A stretch of DNA of 64,000 nt from Geotrypetes seraphini (taxonomy: Eukaryota; Chordata; Amphibia; Gymnophiona; Dermophiidae): assembly GCF_902459505.1 (NCBI RefSeq), contig NC_047096.1, positions 4,340,001 to 4,404,000 on the forward strand, in the 5' to 3' direction. Position numbers and translations under genes: made by a program. How positions within the stretch are numbered: position 1 is the first letter of the stretch; each line of letters starts with the position of its first letter. The notes beneath the pieces were generated by a model. It was given only the letters and a program-made list of their open reading frames with translations, had not been told where the DNA came from and made no database searches. Positions 40,134 to 51,126 of the stretch are shown here, in pieces.

Positions 40134-42028
40134 TTCACATTCATGGCTACTTCAGAGTGTGAATCCACTGCACAGACCTGTATTGTCAGAAATCACCTCA
40201 GTCATGTCTTGCTGCCCCCTGTATTAGTTTTTGTAATGCAAGTATGCACCTGTTTTGTTTCTGATGACAAATAGAAGTGGGTTTGGTTATTACAGTATTT
40301 TTTTGCTTTCCCCATAGAATATGCACAAAATAGAGGTGCCTTTGGAATTTTCTATAGGTTCCTGGTTATAGAATTACCCTCTGCCTGTTTAAGTGCCAGC
40401 ACTGAAAATCCATATGCAACTTATGCCATAATTATTGTTTCAAATTAGACCAGCACTTAAAGCGGACATTCAGGCACAATATTCAAAGGATTTATGCTCC
40501 TAACTTTGGGTTCCTTATACAAAGCCACAGTAGTGATTTCCCTGAGGCAAAGGCACCAAGGCCCGTTCAGTTCCTCTGGGCTTTGGTGCATTTGCTACAG
40601 GATCCATCCTCCATTCTGTGTTCACAGGAAAAAGTCTTGGGAAAGAGGTCCTAAAAGTGGAAATGCATAAAAGGTTAGCAGAACAGTTGAAGACATATTT
40701 GAAGATGTCATGCCATGGAAGCAGTAATCTCCAACCCCCACCCCCTTCTGAAATTTGTCATTTTAGGCATTGGAGGCTATATTTTAAGCCTCTAACGTTG
40801 CTTTTTCCTGCTTTTCCATGACCAGGTTGTTTATTTTTGCTATCAGTTCATATAGTTTTGCAGAAGTTCTTGTTAAAAGAACTGCCACAGGGACCGATAT
40901 ATCCCTGGTCCTGCCGCCTTTCAGAAGGTACTGAAATAATCTATTAATTCTCTTCCTCAGGCAGAAGACCCATCCTGACTCTTTACTTCCACTCTGTGCC
41001 ACCAAGTGAAGCAGAAGGATGTTGTTCGTGCAGTGGCGAACCAGACAAGCTCTTCCTTCCCCTCCACCTCTGCACGATGCATAGCTCCAGAGAATCAGCC
41101 AGTAGCAGACCTTTGTACAAGTCTCTTTTTCAAATAGTGGATCTTCATTTCAGATGGATTATTATGTATATGAACATTTTGAAAGTTCTTTGATTTTGCT
41201 CTTTTTATCGTTTCATAAGAAGGAGGAATGAGTTCCATTTTATTCAGACTTCCTTATTTATTCATACCCTGGAATCTCAGTCTTTCCTCTCTTCATGTTT
41301 TGACTTTTGTGTAATGTATAATTAAGTGCCTTTCATCCTTTCTGTCCATACTGGGTAAAAATATGTTATTTATTAGATTGTTTTTAAGAAGGAACTTCAG
41401 CTGGGACTTGTAGCACCAGGACAGGACATGCCCTAATGGGATCTGAATATGTTCTAATATAATGTCATTGTATAACAGGTGAAACATTCTCTGTCCATTA
41501 CTGCTAAAGTCTCACTTGAAATTCTGGCTTCTCTCCCTACAAATCAGGAAGTTTAGCTTTCAAGTGGAGAAAAACAGCAAAGCTCTGATGTCATTAGAAT
41601 GTGATGTCATTTTTTTCTAGAGAGACATTTCATCATTTTGTTGTTTTGTTTTTAACGTTTGAGGGGAGAGCCGTGTGGGGTGTGTAAGAAGAGAAGGTGT
41701 TTGACCTTATATTTTATTATTTTAAACCAGATGAGGATCAGATTCAGTTCTTTTTTTTATCTGGCTGGGAAAAGATAGTGAGGTAGGCAAAGAAAACCTC
41801 CCCAAGCCAAAAGGCTTCTATTATCCTGCATCCTTTGAGCCAAACACGATTTACTACGAACAAATCATGATGCATTTCAAACTTGGAAAGTGATGCCAGT
41901 TATGTCTTAAAGGAGCATTATGCTTACACTTTCTTTCGAATATCTTCCCCTTGAAATTGCACCTGAATTTAGAAATTCTAGCAGAACTACATAAAGAAGT
42001 CATTCATAAAAAAAAACCTCACAGGTGG
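40134..42028. other. Intergenic, mostly unique-looking DNA
   Basis: 40480-40610 resembles one arm of the 2773-3432 MITE family (TATACAAAGCCACAGTAGTG, CTCTGGGCTTTGGTGC). The remaining 1.4 kb shows no repeat ends or exon I can support. Confidence 0.35.
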
Positions 42029-42395
42029 AAGTCATAAGAACATAATGGCCCTATTGGGTCAGACCAATGTTCCATCCTGTTTCTAACAGTTGCCAGTCCA
42101 GGTGACAAGTACCTGGCAGAACCCCAAATTGTAGCAACATGCCGAACAGAATCCCAAAGACCAGCAAGATTCCAGATTTTCAAAGAGCAGCAAGATTCCT
42201 AAATCCCAAATAGTAGCAACATTCCATTCTACGATCCCAGGGCAAGCACTGGCTTCCGCCATGTCTGTCTCAGTAGCAGACTATGGACTTTTCCTCCAGG
42301 AACGTGACCAAACTTTTCTTAAACCCATCTACATTAACCACTGTTACCACATCCTCTGGCAATGAGTTCCACAGCTTAACTATCCTTTAAGTGAA
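42029..42395 (-). mobile_element. CR1 LINE 3' end
   Basis: Begins CATAAGAACATAATGGCCC (tail on the minus strand), then the 3' UTR with AGTAGCAACATTCC phrases, ending in RT coding sequence near CTCTGGCAATGAGTTCCACA. Confidence 0.8.
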
Positions 42396-42724
42396 AAAGC
42401 AAATTGAACTGGTCAGGCAGGCACACCGGTCTTGTTTACTGAATACTGAATTCTGGAGCTGTGTCTGTCCAGAAGATGACTGGGCTCTTAGTTTCCAGTT
42501 GCTCCTTTCATCCTGCTTTAAGGATTGTTGCTAAGTTGATGCCTTTACTGGTTGTCGTACACTAAAACAGTGATCGCTTTCGCCTGTCATATTTTCTCAT
42601 GTTTTAGACACAAGGGGTTTGATAATATTATTGCACTGTTGAAAATGATAAACCTAATTTATAACAGTCTCTGGGGTAAAGAAACTCATCATGATGCTGC
42701 TTCATAATTAGATCTTGAATGGTT
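42396..42724. other. Intergenic, no clear feature
   Basis: Nothing I can assign. Confidence 0.3.
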
Positions 42725-43805
42725 AAGGGTAAAAGCCACTGGAGTACTCAAGGTTCGCCATTATCTCCCCTCTTTATTCATCCCTTGGTTTTGTTTGAAT
42801 CAAAAATGGTTTTACTCGTTTCATTTATGCAGATGATATAAGAACATAAGAAAAGCATTTAGGGTCAGACCAATGGTCCATCTAGCCCAGTAGCCTGTCC
42901 TCATGGTGGCCAATCCAGGTCACTAGTACCTGGCAAAAACCCAGAGTAGCAACATTCCATGCTACCGATCCAGGGCGAGCAGACTATGGACTTTCCCTGC
43001 AGGAAATTGTCCATTTGCTGTTACTGTTTCATCGATTATTTTTGTAGCAGCCTGTCCATCTATAGATGTCCATCGAGTATTTTATCTGATAGTTCCTGTG
43101 ATTAGAATTTTAGGTGTTCACTTAGATGCACGATTATCTTTGCAACCACATATAAATGTTCTTAAAAATAATTCTTTACCTTACGACAGTTGCTTACACA
43201 TTAAAGGTATTTTTTAGAGTCTCAGTTTAGACTAATAGTCCAAGCTTGGTGCTGAGTATTTTGGAATTTAGTAATTTAATTTATTTTGGTTGTCCATAGT
43301 ATCAGCTCAAAATACTGTGGCGAGATTGATGTTCCTTTTAAAGAAATTTGATCATGTTACTGAGTCCTGTTTGCAGTTACATTGGCTACCAATTGGCACA
43401 AGCGTTTGGTTTCAATTCACCTGTGTTCTCTATAAGGTTTTCCATGGGCTAGCTCCAAGCTATTTGATTGATTGTTTCAGCTTTGCAAATCCATCAAGGG
43501 TAGCTTGCAATAATGACTGTCATTTCTCCCTCTATGAGGGGGTAATCTAATAGACATTACACTGAGCAGTTGCTAGCATATCAGGCAGTTCGATTTTGGA
43601 GAGAAGTGTTGGCTCATTGTCCTGTTGATGTACCCTAACGATGTTATAGACGTCATTTAAAGACCTATTTAAAAATATTTTATGTAATAAGTGCTGTCGT
43701 ATTCTATTTTTGAAGTTGTATATTCTCAATATTGTATTGATGACTTCCTGTTGTGAACCGCTCTGAACTAGATGGTAACATCGTTATACAAATAAAGGTT
43801 ATTAT
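42725..43805 (+). mobile_element. L2-like LINE (RT core to 3' end) split by a CR1
   Basis: The RT catalytic motif FIYADD is at about 42822-42839. LDARLSLQPHI (43119-43152) and LHWLPIG (43379-43399) follow, then a 3' UTR with GTGAACCGCTCTGAACTAGA and an AT-repeat tail. A minus-strand CR1 3' end (42838-43015) is inserted right after YADD. Several frame breaks. Confidence 0.75.
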
Positions 43806-44515
43806 AATTATTATCATTATTAACTGCTATAATACAAAGATGAGGGCAAAGACATGCAGCTGGGAAGATGTATCATTTTTCCTACAGCCTCATGCAGTAT
43901 ATTACCCTGACTGCCGCAAATAAGATAAAACTCTCCCCTGCTACCCAATCAGATGTCGGGTTAAGAGGATTCCAGTAGGGGTCAGACCTGAGGCTGCCTT
44001 ATGGAGTTTGAGATCTTTGAGGTTTCAATTTCTTGTTTGCTGTCTATCTCAGTGTACATAGCCTCATTTTAGAAAAAACACTGAGTCAGAGAAATGAGGT
44101 GGGGGGGTGTTAAGAAGGAAAGGGAAGCAGATACTGTACAGAGGAAGGTTAAGATGAGCTTAGTAAGCCAGCTTTAGTTTTCAGCAGCACAGGTCATATC
44201 AACCATTACTGTTTGCGACCTTTGAAAACAGAGTCTTGCACTAGCATGGATCTATCTCGCTGCAGATGACATTGGGAGTTTGAGTCAGGTCACTGCAGTG
44301 TGCTTGATGGGAATTTCCAGGTTCATCACAACCTATCAAGCGTAGGTGGTCGGCTGAGCTGTTTGGAGAGGCTAAAGTTGGTGGGACAGGCCTGAGTCCT
44401 TAATTGGCTGACAACATGCAGAAGGAAAAAGGTCAACAAAATAGTTGCAGATCATACATAATATCTACATTTAATGAAGAAAGTGATAAAATTAAACAAG
44501 GCAAGCCTTAGTAAA
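43806..44515. other. Intergenic, no clear feature
   Basis: Nothing I can assign beyond a G run at 44100. Confidence 0.3.
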
Positions 44516-44519
44516 TATA

Positions 44520-44913
44520 CAGGGTGGACCACGAAAAAGTAACTCACCTCTTAAATCGGTACCAGAAAGATGGTGTTCTCCCTGTGAGCAAGGGGTTATG
44601 GCCACCACATTCCCCGGACTTGTCCACATGCAAATTTTATCTGTGGGGAAATTTAAAGCAGAAGGTGTATGCCAACAATCCAGAATGAACTCGAGGAAAC
44701 CATCACAAACGCTCTTCGCAGGGTCACTGTTGAAGAGGTGCAAGCAGTATCAGCCAACAGGATCCGACGTGCCCAAAGGTGCATAGACGTGAACGGGGAC
44801 CTCTTTCACCATCTGTTGTAACTTGTGGGTAAGTGGATAAAAACAATCCACTTGCTCGTTCATCTTGTCATACTATCGCCGGAGGCGGGCTACTTTTCCG
44901 TGGCCCACTCTTG
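44520..44913 (+). mobile_element. Tc1/mariner-type transposon, internally deleted
   Basis: Inverted ends CAGGGTGGACCACGAAAAAG and CTTTTCCGTGGCCCACTCTTG are flanked by TA on both sides. A transposase C-terminal piece is readable: PPHSPDLSTCKFYLWGNLKQ then KVYANNPE in one frame (about 44602-44685). After one frame change comes NELEETITNALRRVT to FHHLL and a stop (44687-44820). The PHSPDLS aspartate is the last residue of the DDE/D triad. The first two-thirds of the transposase are missing, so it is a deletion derivative. Confidence 0.85.
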
Positions 44914-45659
44914 TAGGTCTACTAGGCATCTGAATTAAAGTGGATTTTAAAAAGTGTCATTAGATGATGCCTACATATCTATAGAGGTCTGCAGCCAGTC
45001 TTCCTCCTCTCCCACTTGCTCCTCTCTTTCTCACATCCCATCTGCCCCTCTCTCACACAGATATCTTCCCTCAGAGAGTTTCTTGATTTTGCTGTCTCAT
45101 GAGATTTGGAGCTGAAAGGTCAACAGGTTCTTCGTGAACCTTAGGTCGCCTAATTTGTCTGAGAGTTCCATGGCTGCACAGGGAGGCATGGGGAGAGGAG
45201 GTAAGGAAACTGCTGGACATGAGGGAAGTGGAGGGAAGGAATATGCTGGACCAGAGTGTAGAGATACCCATCCAGAAGAGTGACATGTACCATCCCAATA
45301 AGTGAAACTGAAGGTCAATGAGTGAGGTTTTTCTCACGATGCATTAAATGTATACATTTGAAATGGTGGTGAAGGGACTGAAGCCCAAGGAAGGGCTGCT
45401 GGCTGCTCTTATTTGCAAGTAATGCCTTCACTTACACGTAACTATGGATTTCTATATCATAGACGACATGTTACATAATTTTAAACCTAATTATTTCAAG
45501 CATTTTTATGAAACTATATATTTATTAGAAGATGCTGATTCAAATGCAACAAACCACATCTTTCTATCATTTCATTTGCCAGAGATAGTATTTCAATCTG
45601 ATAACTAGAACCCAACTGACAATGTTGCCTTGTTTCTCAAGTAAACGTGCACCAAGACT
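44914..45659. other. Intergenic, C/T-rich then G/A-rich
   Basis: 45000-45340 is C/T-rich then G/A-rich like the unit below. No exon supported. Confidence 0.3.
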
Positions 45660-46350
45660 TGGTACCTTTTCTTAGATAGTACTGTAATGTAATCCCCCCC
45701 CCCCATGTCAAACATTGTCCTTGTGTGTCCCTATGCTCCCTCCATGCCTAACATCTCATCTCTGTCTCCTTGTCCCTCCTCTTTTCTCTACAACCTCCTC
45801 CCCACACGCACACACACACACAATACAGGCAAGAGCACACACAACACACACGCCATGTTCAACATTGCATTTCTGTGTCCCTATACCCTCTCTGTCCAAC
45901 ACTGCTCTGTGTCCCTATGCTTCCTCCATGCCCAATGTCTCTTCTGTCTTCCTGTCTCTCCTTTCTTCCTTTCCTCCCACCCCTACCCCAGGGTCTCCTT
46001 TTCCTCTCTCCCCCCCCTCCCGTGCACTCTCTTCCCCTCCTAGGTCCAGTGCCTTTCCCTCCAATCTCAGTCTCTCTCCCTTCCTTCCATTTCACACACA
46101 CCTGCCCCACTGATCCAGCATCTATCCTTCTTCCTTCAAGTTCTGGGTTCAATACTTCTTCCTGTTTGTCCCTCTCCCCCACCCCACACCGATCTAGCAG
46201 AGCAGCTCTCTATCCCTGGGTCTGGCACTTCTGTTACCCCCCATCCAGTTCCAGCATCTCTCCCCTTTCATTCCCACCACCCCTTCGAGGTAACTTCTTT
46301 TCTCCACTCCCCACAGTCTGTCTACCTTTTTTCTATCGCTGCATCTACTA
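45660..46350. repeat. C/T-rich degenerate repeat region
   Basis: Phrases such as CCATG(C/T)CAACATTG, TGTGTCCCTATGC and CTCCATGCC recur loosely, with a CACACACA tract at 45806. Long open frames on both strands (up to 193 codons) come from the biased composition. Confidence 0.6.
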
Positions 46351-47589
46351 AACCTGCCTATCTTGGGTCTTCTGGCCTTCCCTGTGAGCATCCTGCCCTT
46401 GTGGAAACAGGAAGTTGTGTCAGAAAGGGTGAAACACATCAGAAGGCAGCCTAAAGCCTTGAGTCAGGGAGATTTAGTAGATGCAGTGCAGCAACCTGCA
46501 GTAATGGGAAAAAAAATTAGACTGCAGAGATTGAGAACAACAGATGATGGGATCGGGAGGGGAGGAAGGAAAGGGGATAGATGCTAGAACCAAGATGGAG
46601 GAGGGAAGTAAAGTACTGGACAGTGACAGATGTAGGCATCTGAAGCGATTGACCCTACTCTAGATAACCGGGTGAGAGTTGGGGCTTGCAGCTGGGGAGG
46701 CCCAGAACTAATGGTGGTTGAGTGCATAACATCCCATCTTGAGCTGCCCAGGCCCCCTGCTGAACTTAACTGGACTAATACCAGCTGCACATCCTGTTAA
46801 GTGCCATCGACTCCTACCCCATCTGAAATCATTTTCTTGTACTTTTTCTGACTTCATGTGCAAGGGAAGCAGGGTTGCCAAATTTGCACCCCATTCATTG
46901 CCTCTCCTGCTTCATCACCAATGTAGTGGGTGGAGCTGGAGCACTAGGGTGTTACATGTGGCATGGTTCCGGCTCGGGGCCTCCTGCCCTGTATGTGTAT
47001 TGCGTTGCATTGAGCTCATAAGCAGCATTCTATGCCATAAGGTGCATTATTTGAATAATTGTCTGTTGCCTGGGTCTGGCCTATTCTTCTGTACTCCACT
47101 TGGGTGAATTGAAAGATGATAAATAAATCCTAATGAATAAGTATCATCTTGGTGGAGATCTTTCTTTCCAATGCTATTGTCTTTCTAAATTGTATTGTAT
47201 CGGTACCACGATTAGTCCCGTGGTGCTTTGAGCTCTATATGGCATTAATCTTTCTGTCTGGAAGCCTGTTTGCAGCATTATCTTTTGGTGAAGCAAATTG
47301 CTGTAATACGTATTTTGACGAAGCATTTTCTCATCTAGCTTCAGTTTGTAGAGCAAAAATTTTAAGCAGGAATCTTAAAAATTCATGAAAAAATCATTTG
47401 CATTCCGACAATGCAAAGTGTCTGACGGGCACAAATCCTCAGATGCTGACACTGCTGTATCCAAGAGCTGAGTCATTGTTTAAATGTCTGATGTAATTGT
47501 GACTAAAACACCCTTCAAATTGACACTCTCAAATAAAAGCCTATGTACAGAATCAAGAGGGTTGGTGTTTTGTATTTTTTACTTATAGA
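46351..47589. other. Intergenic, no clear feature
   Basis: The G/A-rich stretch 46500-46620 faces the C/T-rich region above and may be the other half of an old palindromic element. Nothing else is supported. Confidence 0.3.
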
Positions 47590-47809
47590 AGGTCCTAAAT
47601 CAGGGCCAGATTTTCCTATAGGCTAACTAGGCTTCAGCCTAGGGCCTCAAGATCAAGAGGGGCCTACATTCAAATTGTTAGCAAAATTAAAATTACACTA
47701 TTCTAAAAACAGTGAATTTTTATGTTTTATATACAGTATATAACATAACATAGCATTTGTATACTGCAAAACCATGAGGATCCTCGTGGTTGACAATTAA
47801 AAAAAAACC

Positions 47810-48020
47810 CAACAAACTTAAGTGTTCTCTTTTTTCTATCATTGTAGTTCCAATCCCTTCTCCCCTTTTGTTCCTGTTTGTTCTTGTCCTTAAATTGTCT
47901 TTGCCCTCGGTTTGTTGTTGATAATATTGCATTTTAATTGTTATGGCATTTTTGTACACTGCCTATAAAGTTTGAGTGGGCAGTATAATTAATTTTAAAT
48001 AAACTTGAAACTTATAAGAT
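47810..48020 (+). mobile_element. LINE 3' end
   Basis: GTACACTGCCTATAAAGTTT followed by AAATAAACTTGAAACTTA is the 3' end class also seen at 38590. Confidence 0.5.
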
Positions 48021-48029
48021 GGTGAGTTG

Positions 48030-48890
48030 TTTCAAGTTTCAAATTCTTTTATTATGGCTTGATATACCGATTTAATTTCCAAAGTAGTTTACATCATACA
48101 ACTTCTAAAAAAATTTCATTTAAAAAGGGGTAGTGACTCGTACATGCTAAAATTTTCTATTGACTAGACACGGTACAAAAGGGAAATGGGTAATTTCATT
48201 CTCATATACCACCAGAGACGGTTTACAGCAAGAAGGAACTGCACAAACAGGGAATTACTTACATAAACATATCAAAATTTCTCTGAAAATACAAAATGGC
48301 AATTAAGTCACATATTTATCAAACAGATAAGTTTTAAGAATTTTTCTAAATAAATAATAAGATTGAGCTTGGGGAATAAGCGTATTCCAACATGAATTCA
48401 TTGCACTGGCCTGAAATGCAAAAGTTTTTCCTAAGAATTTCTTATAACAACATGTTTTTACCGATGGAAACGTAAACTAGTAAGTTTTTCGTGTATTCTT
48501 ATTTGAATTAAAAAAATTCAAAGTGGGAAGAGAGGTAGGTTGGAGTCGATCCAAATAAGACTTTAAAACAGATACAGCCAAATTTAAACAAAACTCTAGC
48601 CTCAAATGGCAACCAATCGAGCTTTAAATAATAAGGGCTTACATGATCATGTTTTTTAAGACCAAAAATCAGATGAACTTTCATATTCTGTATTATTCTG
48701 AGATGGTAGAGGGGAAAACGTTAGAGAAATGTATTGTACAAATAAGTTTTTAACTGCTTTCTAAAGTTCATATACGAGGTAGAAGTACGCAATAGTCAGC
48801 GGTGAACAGAATCCCAAGTAGCTGCTTGATTTGAGAGCAGTCTGTTATGAAATCTTTTGTAACGGCATCCCCTGACTGATGGAAAATCGG
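48030..48890 (-). mobile_element. L2-like LINE 3' portion
   Basis: The 3' end on the minus strand is CGGTATATCAAGCCATAATA followed by AAGAATTTGAAACTTGAAAC. Further in (48300-48780) are decayed RT-like phrases such as TGGCAACCAATCGAGCTTTA (minus: HWLP-type). Confidence 0.5.
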
Positions 48891-48993
48891 ACATTATTGA
48901 AATATGTGAAGAGCGTCGAAAACTAGAAAAGTTAAAATGATCCACTCAATACCCTGGAGCCATTCCATGCCCCACCTTATAACATAAACATCC

Positions 48994-49342
48994 TGGAAGC
49001 GGAGGCCCCTGACTATTCCCTCTGGCGTAGTCACATGATTACGTTGCTTTCTTGGGAACGGAGGGGAGTCCAGGACATTTCTTCCTCGCTGGGATGGGCC
49101 TTCCAGCAAATTTGGGAGCCTTTTTGGATAACATTGTCTCCGGTGGCTTGTAGCCCCTGGTACTTGTTCTATTATCTGTTTCTTCTGTTTTGTTTGACAT
49201 CAGTGAGAGGGGGGGGATGGGTTGTGGGTTGGGTTGGTGGGGTGGGTTTGCGAGATTTTGTGTGAAATATGGAGCTGCTTGTTGCTCTTTGTACTTGTTT
49301 CTGATTGCTGTTTTTCTTGGTGCTCAATAAATATATTTGACG
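48994..49342 (+). mobile_element. 5'-truncated L1 insertion with 15-bp target duplication
   Basis: Exact ATAACATAAACATCC repeats flank it (48979-48993 and 49343-49357). It holds an ORF2-end-like frame with IWEPFWITLSP, a G-rich 3' UTR tract (49205-49255) and the end CTCAATAAATATATTTGACG. Target duplication and truncation are classic L1 integration marks. Confidence 0.8.
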
Positions 49343-49446
49343 ATAACATAAACATCCAAACTTAAACAACACCCTTGACACAATGCTAAAATTATTTTGA
49401 CATTTTCATTTATGTATTGTTTCTAGGGTATTCAATATGGTGTAAC

Positions 49447-49690
49447 TTTTTTTTTTTAATACTTTATTCATTTCATATCTTAAATCAAGTACAATCAATA
49501 CAAATATCAATTTCACTTTCAAATACACTTGACATCTTATAAACAACCCTTATAAAATATAATATCTCCCTTCCTTATATAATTATGAAAAATATATTCA
49601 TTCTATTATAATCAAAAAATACCCAACCCCTCTCCCTCCCCTATTTTCTTTAATTTTTTTTAAATTCTTATTAACCTATTAACATGGGGC
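49447..49690 (-). mobile_element. L1 3' UTR fragment
   Basis: A T-run followed by AATACTTTATTCATTTCATA and AT-rich DNA, the 3' UTR type of 26823-27636. Confidence 0.5.
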
Positions 49691-49926
49691 CTCCAAGCTT
49701 TTTATAGCTTTGGGCACGGCCAGGTCTAAACCCAGCAGTGCTCCCCACCACACACACAGATCTTGACCTTTTTTTAAATTCCTGGATTTTATTTCTTTCA
49801 GCCCAATTGTCAATTTTGGATTTGTGGGTTTGTATTTGCTCTTAGGGCATCTTGCACTCTTCTGGATGTCTGTCCTAAGCAAAGGTGGGCTCTGTGCTTC
49901 CTTCCATCCATCCTTTTCTGTGAGAC

Positions 49927-50190
49927 ATAAGAACATAAGAATTGTCGCTACTGGGTCAGACCTGCGGTCCATCATGCCCAGCAGTCCGCTCACGTGGCGG
50001 CCTTTTGGTCAAAGACCAGCGCCCTAACTGAGACTAGCCCTACCAGCGTACGTCCATGTTCAGCAGGAACTTGTCCAACTTTGTCTTGAATCCCTGGAGG
50101 GTGTTTTCCCCTATTACAGACTCTGGAAGAGTGTTCCAGTTTTCTACCATTCTCTGGGTGAAGAAGAACTTCCTTATGTTTGTACAGAAT
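49927..50190 (-). mobile_element. CR1 LINE 3' end
   Basis: AAGAACATAAGAATTGTCGC (tail) through AGGGTGTTTTCCCCTATTAC into RT coding CTCTGGGTGAAGAAGAACTT. Sister of 16062-16312. Confidence 0.85.
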
Positions 50191-51065
50191 CTATCCCCAA
50201 ACAGTACAATAACAATCTTCCTCCTTTCCTTTCAATGCGAACCAATCCATTCTTCACTTTCATTTCACTCAGTTACTGGGTCATTTACCTGGACTACTAT
50301 AATTACTGATTAATGGATTGGTAAATATTGACTGAGGTCAGTGCCATTAACAGGAAAAGGCAGTTTCTATTAACATCTGTATAAATAATGGACTTTACAA
50401 TAGAGAAGATGTATCGTCTTTTTGCTTGAACACAGGTAATGCATGAATCTAAAAAAAATTGTTGGTTTTGATGGTAAATGTGAATCTATTCTGCTCAACA
50501 TATGTGAGGCTACCCTGCAATTTAATCAGATCAATAGCTTGAGACAGACCTAATGGAAGACTCAAAGGAAATGTGACCAGTTTCGATGCTTAAGGTTGCA
50601 AGGTAGCAATTAGAATGGATCTCGGGACAAATTAATTCTTGCTGACACGATGGCATTAAAATAGCTCCCAAAGGTATCACAACAAGAATTGCAGAGGTGT
50701 TGCCTGGGATATAACACTACAGTGGCTGTGGTAAGGAAGAATTTTCAACATGCTTGTGAGATCTGTTTGTGGTGCTCGGATCTGGATCCTAAGTCTCCGG
50801 ATGGTACAAGGGCCTCTAGAGCAGAGCTTCCTAAACTTTGGGTCGAGACCCCAAATGGGATCAGAAAACCCAAATTTAGGGTCATGACCTAGGTGAGCTG
50901 CAATCATGGAGTCATGGGCTCTTGAGAAATTCTTGAAACTCCTAGACATAAATACTTGGAGCTGATTTAACCGGGTCTGCAAGGAAACCTTCGGTTTCAG
51001 AACTTCCTCGTTTCTTTGCAGGATCTGAAGAGCTGTGTTAATTGTGCTCCTGAAATAGCACTCAG
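50191..51065. other. Upstream region of the C4BP-like gene
   Basis: At 50822 a truncated hAT terminus CAGAGCTTCCTAAACTTTGG follows a CTCTAGAG site. No TATA or 5' UTR exon can be fixed. Upstream non-coding exons are possible. Confidence 0.35.
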
Positions 51066-51126
51066 ATGATGAAGAAAATATTTCCAGGTCTCTGCCTGAT
51101 TCAAGGGCTCATTGCTGCACTGTGGG
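51066..51126 (+). CDS. C4BPB: C4BP-like signal-peptide exon
   Basis: Two ATGs in a row, then [20 protein letters not shown]: a basic start, a hydrophobic core and a small-residue end, as in secreted proteins. Donor TGGG|GTAAGG gives phase 1, the usual phase before sushi exons. An AG at 51064-51065 hints that a non-coding exon precedes it. Confidence 0.7.

Noticed and set aside
45705-46351. Overlapping open frames of up to 193 codons on the plus strand
   Set aside because: C/T-rich low-complexity DNA gives Pro/Ser/Leu frames in all phases. No known domain.
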